From assembly GCA_030620575.1 (NCBI GenBank), contig JAUXEL010000034.1, forward strand, positions 1-13,901: a stretch of DNA of 13,901 bases, in the 5' to 3' direction. Source of the stretch: Fidelibacterota bacterium. GTDB taxonomy: Bacteria > Fidelibacterota > Fidelibacteria > Fidelibacterales > Fidelibacteraceae. The translations under genes were made by a program, and so were the position numbers. The first letter of the stretch is position 1, and each line of letters opens with the position of its first letter. Positions 7,329 through 13,901 of the stretch are shown piece after piece. The notes under the pieces are model-generated. The model worked only from the letters and a program-made list of their open reading frames with translations. It was not told the DNA's origin and searched no databases.

Positions 7329-7614
7329 TGTCATCTCGACCCCCGATGTGTTGGGGCGGAGAAATCCCTCTTTACTTGAAAAATATGAGATTCCTCCACT
7401 CGGCCCGCCCGGCATTTTATCCGGCACATCCGTTAACCCCGAGGCTTCGGGGTCGGGGCGGGCTACGCCTGTCAGGCCGGAGCGCAAAACCACTCCTCGC
7501 GTCATCCCGGGCGTGCGTAGCCTTGGCAGAGCTAAGACCCGGGATCTCAATTTATATTAGCCCATTCATTAATGCAGATACTGATCCCCCGAACCCTCGG
7601 GGGTCGAGATGACA
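7329..7614. repeat. Composite GC-rich palindromic element with 17-bp terminal inverted repeats
   Basis: A 286-bp island, far more GC-rich than its AT-rich surroundings, bounded by perfect 17-bp inverted repeats (7329-7345 and 7598-7614, TGTCATCTCGACCCCCG and its complement). Inside are further stems: 7358-7366 with 7389-7397 (GGAGAAATC/GATTCCTCC, one mismatch); 7403-7410 with 7456-7463, enclosing 7437-7442 with 7447-7452 (GGCT loop); 7504-7511 with 7538-7545 (ATCCCGGG/CCCGGGAT), enclosing TAGC/GCTA; and 7586-7592 with 7597-7603. The open frames in it are by-products of this symmetry and carry no transposase. The GTCATC...GGAGAAATC style recalls dispersed non-coding intergenic repeats of other bacteria. 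I read it as a non-autonomous mobile (MITE-like) or nested repeat; no clear target-site duplication flanks it. Confidence 0.75.
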
Positions 7615-7651
7615 TTATTCATGGGTATTTTTGATAATTTGCGACTTGAAT

Positions 7652-7666
7652 TTGTGTTTCACACAA
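7652..7666. repeat. Small inverted repeat TTGTGT-TTC-ACACAA
   Basis: Perfect 6-bp arms (7652-7657 and 7661-7666) around TTC. It could form a short hairpin, but with no following T-run it is not a terminator. A regulator-binding site is possible; nothing identifies the protein. Confidence 0.45.
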
Positions 7667-7698
7667 CGGGTCATACATTATAATAGGTTTCGCGATAA

Positions 7699-7726
7699 GA
7701 AGTATGTTAATTGCAACGCATACTTC
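7699..7726. repeat. Inverted repeat GAAGTATG-N12-CATACTTC
   Basis: Perfect 8-bp arms at 7699-7706 and 7719-7726, separated by 12 bases. The arm centres are 20 bp apart, about two helical turns, as expected for a dimeric regulator. It lies about 130-160 bp upstream of the proposed promoter of the receptor gene. Confidence 0.5.
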
Positions 7727-7763
7727 ACGTATTTTACCTTATTGAGAGCTATTTATTCCCCCT

Positions 7764-7794
7764 AAACATGTTTTTTTTGAGTATTTAACATGTT
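7764..7794 (+). promoter_or_regulatory. Paired AACATGTT palindromes, candidate operator
   Basis: The palindromic octamer AACATGTT occurs at 7765-7772 (within the 10-bp palindrome AAACATGTTT) and again at 7787-7794. Each is followed by a T-run, and the centres are 22 bp apart, close to two helical turns. They end about 65 bp before the proposed -10 box of the TonB receptor gene, a distance that suits an activator or cooperative regulator. Confidence 0.4.
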
Positions 7795-7835
7795 TTTTAC
7801 AGAATAACGCAAAAAATACTTGTGAATATTTGATA

Positions 7836-7863
7836 TTTTGCCTAAAATTCATGGTGCTATAAA
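7836..7863 (+). promoter_or_regulatory. Probable promoter of the TonB receptor gene
   Basis: TATAAA at 7858-7863 is preceded by an extended -10 TG (7855-7856). After a 16-bp spacer a weak -35 (TTTTGC, 7836-7841) is found upstream. Transcription would start near 7870 and leave a leader of about 70 bases, ending in the strong SD AAGGAGGT (7926-7933), 5 bases before the ATG at 7939. Confidence 0.4.
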
Positions 7864-7938
7864 GAAAATAAACGTGATAAAAAAAATTCTAAAAAAATAG
7901 AAGATAGCTAAAGTCAATAACTTATAAGGAGGTTATTT

Positions 7939-10929
7939 ATGAAGAAGCTTGTTGTAGGCGTATTAGCTATTCTTATGATTTTACCAATTTGCGTATTTGC
8001 GCAAGCCACAGGTAAGATTGTCGGGGTAGTAACGGACGTTGAGACAAATGAACCCCTTGCCGGAACCAATGTTCTTATTGAAGGAACAGTTCTGGGAGCG
8101 GCAGCAGATGCCGATGGTTCATTTATTATCTTGAACGTTCCGGTTGGAACCTATGATGTTTCCGCGTCGATCATTTCACACAAAAAGCTCACGGTTCAAG
8201 AAGTCCGTGTTCTTTCGAGTGTGACGACGGAATTAAATTTCGGACTTGAAGAGTCTGTTATAGCAGGTCAGGAAGTGACCGTTATCGCAGAGCGCAAACT
8301 GTTCGAAAAAAGCGTAACATCAAGTGTTTCCATGGTGACATCAGACGAATTGGAAAATATTCCGGTTCGCGGTGTTGGAAATGTGATTTCCAACATGGCG
8401 GGTGTAATTGTCCAGGACGGGACGGTTCACATTCGCGGCGGTCGTCCTCACGAGGTTAAATATTATGTTGGTGGTGTTTCTACATCACTGGCGACAACCA
8501 ATACCAACGTGATGACGATCATTCATGATGCCATTGAAGAAATTCAGGTATTTGCTGGTGGATACACCGCCGATATGGGTAATGCAAATGCAGGTATCGT
8601 GAAAACAGAAATTAAAAGTGGTGGAACTAAACTCAACGGATCACTGGAACTCCATACAGATGGATTTCGTGACCCTGCATTGGGTAAGCAAGTTCTGGGT
8701 ACCTATAACTATGGCAAAAAGGCTGTTATAGCTACCGTTGGCGGTCCCATTGGCAACAAGGTAAAATTCTTCGTTGCCGGTCAGTATGACGATCAAAAAG
8801 ATTCTGAAGTACGTTTCAGTGAGGGATTTTCGTTTACTGAAAAGCTTAATAATAACCCGCTTGATCCCACAAGTAATGACACGGTAGACCTTGTCTATCC
8901 CGATGGATTTACTCCACACGCCAGCAGAATGACATATGCAATTAACGGATCAATAACTATTGATACTCCGACCCGTTTACGCTTTGACGTACTGCATGAT
9001 TTCACAAAATATGATCGGATTGAACCGATGATGTTAAACACGCTGAATAACAGAACATATTATTACACAACACCGACGACCATGGTTTCGGCAAAAGCAA
9101 CCAAGTTGTTTTCACCGACATCCTATTTTGACATGAAAGTAAGTTATTTCCATTATTCACGTGAATTAAATGATCCGTATTTTGGGAATGACTGGGCAAA
9201 ATGGTACGATAGTTCAGCTGTATATGAAGCAACTGACGGTGCAGTCGTTTACCGTAATGCCTGGAGACCACAATACGATTACGTCATTCATGGTTTCCCG
9301 GTTGTACGCGATGGCGCACCTCTTGCTTTCTATTTTAGTGAAGAACAAACCTATGTGGGTCTGAATCTTGATTATGTTAATCAGATCAACAAACACAATG
9401 AAGTAAAGATCGGTGCAGATCTCAAGAAACATACTGTTCGCCGATATTCAGTTAATCCGGCCGCAATGATTTATACTGCAGAATCCAAAAGTACACTCTA
9501 TACAACCTATGATAGTTTGTCCGCTGTCCCGATGGATGTTTGGCTTTTCAACGGTAGTGTAAATGCTTACGGTTATGATGCTTATGGAAATAAGACCACA
9601 GCTCAAACGGTATATGATAACGATGTCTACATAGATGCTCCAAAGCATCCGGTAGAGATTGCCGCATATATAATGGATAAAATTGAATACAAAGATCTGA
9701 TCATTAATGCCGGTCTGCGTTTTGATTATTTCGATACGGATGACCGCGAACTTATAGATCCTTCAAACCCGATCGTAGATCAAAACACCAGTATGCTGGC
9801 AGATTCTGCATGGACAGATAAAGTTCCAACAATGCACATCAGCCCGCGTTTGGGTTTCTCATTTCCGGTCAACGATCAAACCGTTTTTTACTTAAATTAC
9901 GGTAAATTTGTTCAAATGCCGCGTTTGAGTGAAGCATACTTCAGCTCATACACCTATGCGCGCCAGATCGTACGTCAGGGATACTATTTCCTGAATCCTG
10001 TTGGATTTGGTTTAGACCCGCTGTACACCACTTCTTTTGAAGTTGGTTTCCGTCGCGAAATAAGTGATTTTGCCGCATTTGACATGACTGCATTTTATAA
10101 AAATGTAAAAGGTTTAGTTGAAGTTATCAAACAACTTCCCGCACCGGGATCAGTCATTCCGGGTGCTTATGAGAGGTTTGAAAATGGTGATTTTGCAACA
10201 CAAAAAGGATTTGAGCTTCGTATGAATATGCGCCGCACAAACCGTCTTGCCGGAAGTGTTAACTATACTCTGACAATGGCTGAAGGTACCGCATCAAACA
10301 GTACTGCAGCACATGGCGCAGCATATATGAACGCCATTATGCCATCTACAATTAATCCGCTTGATTTCTCACAAATGCATACCGGTGCCATTAATTTGGA
10401 TTATCGCTTTGCTGACAATGACGGTGGCTTTATCCTGGAGAATATGGGTGCTAACTTGTTAATTACCTTCTCAAGCGGTCACCCGTTTACCGTAGTAGAT
10501 GTGCCTGTCGGCGGACAAACTGATCCGTATACCGCAGGTATTGATTATATGCATGATACCCGTTCCCGGGTTGCTCTTGAACCCCTTGGTTCATCAACAA
10601 CACCATGGCAATTCTATACCGATCTTCGTGTTGATAAATCATTTAAGTTTGGTGGTTTAGATGCAAATGTGTTTGTTACGGTAACAAACCTCTTTAACCG
10701 TAAGAACGTAATCAATGTTTATGAATTCACCGGTAATGCAGATGATGACGGTTACTTAGTAGATCCTGTTCGTTCAGAAACAACAATTGATAATTTTGGC
10801 GGTCAAGACTATATAGATATGTATACGGCCATTAATCTGGTTAACGGACAGTCTTACTGGGATCGAATTGGCAGAGAACTGTACGGCACACCGCGTCAAA
10901 TTAACTTTGGCGTCCGGTTGGCATTTTAA
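7939..10929 (+). CDS. TonB-dependent outer-membrane receptor with N-terminal carboxypeptidase-regulatory-like domain
   Basis: A 996-residue outer-membrane protein expected to import a ligand using TonB-ExbBD energy. A Sec signal peptide covers about 1-21 (FAQA region). Residues 25-103 form a carboxypeptidase-regulatory-like beta-sandwich (GKIVGVVTDVETNEPLAGTNV, then DADGSFIILNVPVGTYDV in shorter stretches). QEVTVIAE (111-118) resembles the TonB-box-like strand of SusC-type proteins. The plug spans about 120-230, with VHIRGGRPHEVKYYVGG at 163-179. The rest is a beta-barrel rich in aromatic residues that ends in Phe (RQINFGVRLAF), the outer-membrane assembly signal. Start is fixed by AAGGAGGT 5 bases upstream. 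The next gene begins 32 bp downstream, suggesting one transcript. The substrate is unknown; the overall make-up resembles receptors of Calditrichaeota/Marinimicrobia-like bacteria. Confidence 0.93.
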   Translation: MKKLVVGVLAILMILPICVFAQATGKIVGVVTDVETNEPLAGTNVLIEGTVLGAAADADGSFIILNVPVGTYDVSASIISHKKLTVQEVRVLSSVTTELNFGLEESVIAGQEVTVIAERKLFEKSVTSSVSMVTSDELENIPVRGVGNVISNMAGVIVQDGTVHIRGGRPHEVKYYVGGVSTSLATTNTNVMTIIHDAIEEIQVFAGGYTADMGNANAGIVKTEIKSGGTKLNGSLELHTDGFRDPALGKQVLGTYNYGKKAVIATVGGPIGNKVKFFVAGQYDDQKDSEVRFSEGFSFTEKLNNNPLDPTSNDTVDLVYPDGFTPHASRMTYAINGSITIDTPTRLRFDVLHDFTKYDRIEPMMLNTLNNRTYYYTTPTTMVSAKATKLFSPTSYFDMKVSYFHYSRELNDPYFGNDWAKWYDSSAVYEATDGAVVYRNAWRPQYDYVIHGFPVVRDGAPLAFYFSEEQTYVGLNLDYVNQINKHNEVKIGADLKKHTVRRYSVNPAAMIYTAESKSTLYTTYDSLSAVPMDVWLFNGSVNAYGYDAYGNKTTAQTVYDNDVYIDAPKHPVEIAAYIMDKIEYKDLIINAGLRFDYFDTDDRELIDPSNPIVDQNTSMLADSAWTDKVPTMHISPRLGFSFPVNDQTVFYLNYGKFVQMPRLSEAYFSSYTYARQIVRQGYYFLNPVGFGLDPLYTTSFEVGFRREISDFAAFDMTAFYKNVKGLVEVIKQLPAPGSVIPGAYERFENGDFATQKGFELRMNMRRTNRLAGSVNYTLTMAEGTASNSTAAHGAAYMNAIMPSTINPLDFSQMHTGAINLDYRFADNDGGFILENMGANLLITFSSGHPFTVVDVPVGGQTDPYTAGIDYMHDTRSRVALEPLGSSTTPWQFYTDLRVDKSFKFGGLDANVFVTVTNLFNRKNVINVYEFTGNADDDGYLVDPVRSETTIDNFGGQDYIDMYTAINLVNGQSYWDRIGRELYGTPRQINFGVRLAF

Positions 10930-10961
10930 CATTGATGAAAAGTATAGTTAAGGAGATAATA

Positions 10962-13901
10962 ATGAAAAAAATAATTACGTATGTGACCATTGTCGCATTG
11001 CTCTTTTCAGTTGGGTTGCTTGCTAAGCCATTAGATGGTCAGCCCCTGCAAAAGACAGCGGCAACGACAGCCGGCCAGGTAACCCGGTCGATGTCGAACA
11101 TTTCAAACTGGGGTTATTGGGTGTATTCTAACGGAAAATCCGCGCAACAACCCAACGGCAACTCCGGAGGTATTTATCCCCGGGGTACGGCCGGCGCCAT
11201 TTTCCAGGACGGATTTGTCTGGGGCGGTAAAGTTGACACTACCGGCAACGGTATTGGTAATGATATCCGCGTAGGCGGTCAAACCTATAATATCGGTACG
11301 ATCCCCGGTTGGGTTATTACCGGCGGCGATTATGCCGATGCTGTTACGGCAGATCCTGCACTTGATGCAGTCCGTATTTATCGGATTCGCCCGGACTATG
11401 AAAGTCTGACCCATGCGATGCTCATCCAGGATGCAGCAGAGCTGAATGAAATCAGCTCCAGCGGTGTTACAACCGCCATGACTCAGGATCTAATGGATCA
11501 GTATGCTTTAGACTGGGAAGAATGGCCGGTAGAACACGGTGCACCGTATTATGATCTTGATGATGACGATATTTATACCGTCGGTACAGATGAACCAGGT
11601 ATTGCTCAGGCAGATCAGGTTCTTTGGTATGTTGTTAATGATTATAGCCGGTCTGCTACCACAGGTCTTTATGGTTCAATACCCATTGGCATTGAATTAC
11701 AAACGACCCTTTGGGCATATAATCAGCCCGGTGTCCGCTTGGGACAGATCATTTTCAAATCCAATAAAGTGATCAACAAATCCGGAAAAACCATTACAGA
11801 TATGTATGTATCGCAATGGGCCGACCCGGATTTGGGTTCATATTCCAACGACTTTGTCGGATGTGACACAGTATTAAGTTTGGGTTTTTCCTATAATGGT
11901 GAAATCACCGATACTGATTACGATGCCTTTGATCTGGCACCCGCGGCATTCGGTTATGACTTTTTCCAGGGTCCCTTGGTTGAAAGTGCCGGAGATACGG
12001 CTATTTTTGAATTGGATTACGTGCTCGGATATAAGAACCTTCCGATGACATCATTTGGTTGGTTCTCAGCCGGCTCCCCTATTTCAGACCCGACTCTTGG
12101 TGAATATGAGGGAACCCTTCAGTGGTACAATCTGCTCATGGGTTATGTGCCAACAGAATTTGTTGATACTCCAACACCTTGGCACATTGGGAATAATCCC
12201 GCAAATGCAACAACAGTATTTCCACTTTCAGGAGATCCGGTTGCCGGCACAGGTGATTTAGACGGTACAGATATGTACTTTGATCCGGGTGATCGCCGAA
12301 TGTGTTTATCATCCGGTCCATTTACCTTTGAACCCGACGACGTTCAGGAAATAGTTGTTGCTGTTCTCGGTGGAATGGGTGCTAACAATCTCGGTTCTCT
12401 TGCAGATCTTAAACTCACGGATGCTGTTGCACAAACCCTCTTTGACGGGCTCTTCCTTGAAGTTCCCAAACCCCCCGCATCTCCGGATGTTACAGTCCGT
12501 CCATTTGAGGACATGATTGTTCTTGAATGGGGATCTGATCCTGTTAAGATTGCGGCTGTTGAGGAACCTGTTGTTTCCGGATACGCATTCGAAGGATATA
12601 CTATATATCAATTGCCTAATCCATCTGCAACAAAAGATCAGGCAACTCGCATTGCAACTTATGATATTGACAACGGTATCAAGCTGATCTATGAAAACCG
12701 GACCCCTAACGCCTATGAAGGCGAAGAAGTATCGGTTCCGATTTGTTATGGAAGTGATTCCGGTATTGAACGTTATATCATAATTGATTGGGATTATATT
12801 AATAATGCCTCGCTTTATGAAGGCTCAACATACTATTTCGCGGTTACGGCTTATAACCAAAACCATGATCCCGGACGCTTGGCTGAAAAAGCTATGGAAT
12901 CTTCAATGGTCATTCTTGCCGTAACGATGCAAGAACCGCTTCCCGGTACTCTTGTAAATGCGACAGTCAATAGCGACCTGGATGTTACCCATAGTGCGGG
13001 AGTCAGTGGCGGCCAAGTACTTGTTAAAGTAGTTGATCCCTTTGCTGTTACCGGACATGATTACAATATTACTTTCTCATATAATGTAGATTCAACTGAA
13101 ATTGTTTTTAATGTTGTAGACGTGACAGACGGTGTTGTTTTAAGCACTGGAAATTCGCAAGTAGTAAGCCTGACAGATAGAGCCGGCGCACCCATTGCAG
13201 ATGGACTGGAAATCAAAGTTGCCGGTCCGCCTTCAGGTGTTAAGGAAATTGTCCAGTTAGATGCCCCCGACGGCAATGTTGTTGATGGCAACCTGTTCCA
13301 TTCCCTCAATTATAGTGGTGATGGTTCACAGCCTTGGCACCGTGCAGCCGGAGCACCGATATTCTATATGGATTCCCGTTCCGGAGATCTGAACGGTCCA
13401 TTTGGAGCTAACGTTTTTGACCGTATGCATAACTGGGGAACATCTGATTTTGAATTTGTATTTGGTGATTCCTCTGTTGCATGGAGTTATCTCGGTGATT
13501 ACGTGCTAACCGGAAAAGTCCCATTTGCAGCTTATAAATACGATGTGGGTAGTACGGCTAGACGTATGTTTATTGCGATCTTTGATGATCAGGTAGCTGG
13601 CACAGAAAATACATGGGATCAGGGTATAGGTGCATCTTTTAGTACAACCGGAGCCTATGAAGAGATCTATGTTTATGATAATTCCGGTACAGGTTATCAG
13701 GTTGCTGATGAAGCGGCATATATAGCCGCAAATGACATCTATGCGGCACCCTCCAACACCGGTTGGGGCGGCGCAGGCAATCCTTACGGTTATCCGCAAA
13801 TGAACCGTACAATCATTGCAATGTATCCCGATGGAACTGTTGGTCCACCCACAAATGGTACGATCATTCGCTTTAACACCCATAAAACGATTGCTTTGGA
13901 T
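10962..13901 (+). CDS. Large exported protein with fibronectin-III-like region (partial, runs off the window)
   Basis: An open frame of 980 codons with no stop before the window end, so the C-terminus is missing. AAGGAG (10950-10955) supports the ATG at 10962; an in-frame ATG at 10935 would add nine residues but has no SD. Residues 1-21 form a Sec signal peptide (cleavage likely after LLA); there is no lipobox, so it is not a SusD-like lipoprotein. Early sequence has ISNWGYWVYSNGK, GGIYPRGTAGAIFQDG and VWGGKV. Around 453-487 comes GPFTFEPDDVQEIVVAVLGG, a stretch I recall in big secreted proteins of FCB-group candidate phyla. Residues about 502-640 look like a fibronectin type III domain (PPASPDVTVRP...YFAVTAYN). 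It is likely periplasmic or surface-located and co-expressed with the receptor 32 bp upstream. A type IX sorting tail could lie beyond the window, but this is a guess. Function unknown. Confidence 0.88.
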   Translation, partial: MKKIITYVTIVALLFSVGLLAKPLDGQPLQKTAATTAGQVTRSMSNISNWGYWVYSNGKSAQQPNGNSGGIYPRGTAGAIFQDGFVWGGKVDTTGNGIGNDIRVGGQTYNIGTIPGWVITGGDYADAVTADPALDAVRIYRIRPDYESLTHAMLIQDAAELNEISSSGVTTAMTQDLMDQYALDWEEWPVEHGAPYYDLDDDDIYTVGTDEPGIAQADQVLWYVVNDYSRSATTGLYGSIPIGIELQTTLWAYNQPGVRLGQIIFKSNKVINKSGKTITDMYVSQWADPDLGSYSNDFVGCDTVLSLGFSYNGEITDTDYDAFDLAPAAFGYDFFQGPLVESAGDTAIFELDYVLGYKNLPMTSFGWFSAGSPISDPTLGEYEGTLQWYNLLMGYVPTEFVDTPTPWHIGNNPANATTVFPLSGDPVAGTGDLDGTDMYFDPGDRRMCLSSGPFTFEPDDVQEIVVAVLGGMGANNLGSLADLKLTDAVAQTLFDGLFLEVPKPPASPDVTVRPFEDMIVLEWGSDPVKIAAVEEPVVSGYAFEGYTIYQLPNPSATKDQATRIATYDIDNGIKLIYENRTPNAYEGEEVSVPICYGSDSGIERYIIIDWDYINNASLYEGSTYYFAVTAYNQNHDPGRLAEKAMESSMVILAVTMQEPLPGTLVNATVNSDLDVTHSAGVSGGQVLVKVVDPFAVTGHDYNITFSYNVDSTEIVFNVVDVTDGVVLSTGNSQVVSLTDRAGAPIADGLEIKVAGPPSGVKEIVQLDAPDGNVVDGNLFHSLNYSGDGSQPWHRAAGAPIFYMDSRSGDLNGPFGANVFDRMHNWGTSDFEFVFGDSSVAWSYLGDYVLTGKVPFAAYKYDVGSTARRMFIAIFDDQVAGTENTWDQGIGASFSTTGAYEEIYVYDNSGTGYQVADEAAYIAANDIYAAPSNTGWGGAGNPYGYPQMNRTIIAMYPDGTVGPPTNGTIIRFNTHKTIALD

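Noticed and set aside
7307..7612. Open frames of 70-101 codons on both strands in the intergenic region
   Set aside because: They lie on the palindromic GC-rich element, are low-complexity (Pro/Arg/Gly-rich), lack SD sequences and mirror each other across strands because of the inverted repeats.
11103..13883. Minus-strand open frames opposite the large exported protein
   Set aside because: They are antisense shadows; the plus frame is open over its whole length with a signal peptide and SD.
10962..13901. SusD-like lipoprotein
   Set aside because: The signal peptide has no lipobox Cys, and the length and fibronectin-like region do not fit SusD.

Overview
The window looks like chromosomal DNA of a didermic (Gram-negative) bacterium with AT-leaning composition. 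A TonB-dependent receptor with an N-terminal carboxypeptidase-regulatory-like domain, followed by a very large exported protein of a style common in the Calditrichaeota / Marinimicrobia / Ignavibacteria part of the FCB group, suggests such a lineage. Clear Shine-Dalgarno (SD) sequences before most genes argue against a typical Bacteroidetes. The taxonomic placement is inference, not something a marker gene here proves.

Left part (93-6979, all minus strand): a compact purine nucleotide operon read purB - purD - lipoprotein gene - purN - purF - guaB. It supplies GAR formation (PurD), PRPP amidation (PurF), GAR formylation (PurN), the adenylosuccinate/SAICAR lyase (PurB) and the IMP-to-XMP step towards GMP (GuaB). 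The first four genes are separated by only 3-10 bp and are almost certainly co-transcribed. purF and guaB follow after 74 and 39 bp. An unrecognised 217-residue lipoprotein gene sits between purD and purN. PurF keeps all four cysteines of the Bacillus-type 4Fe-4S enzyme but has no long propeptide.

Middle (6980-7938): a 959-bp divergent, non-coding intergenic region with unusually rich structure. It holds a GAGTGAC heptad array (7105-7143), three short palindromes of the form CTTG-NNG/T-CAAG (7152-7324), phased T-tracts, a GC-rich composite palindromic element bounded by 17-bp perfect inverted repeats (7329-7614), an inverted repeat with 8-bp arms (7699-7726), two AACATGTT boxes 22 bp apart and a plausible promoter for the rightward genes.

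Right part (7939-13901, plus strand): a two-gene unit, a 996-residue TonB-dependent outer-membrane receptor and, 32 bp later, an exported protein of at least 980 residues with a fibronectin-III-like stretch. This second gene runs off the window. Together they look like an outer-membrane uptake or surface-display pair; the substrate cannot be read from the sequence.

The extreme left end (1-94) is another degenerate 7-8 bp repeat array lying directly against the guaB stop codon.
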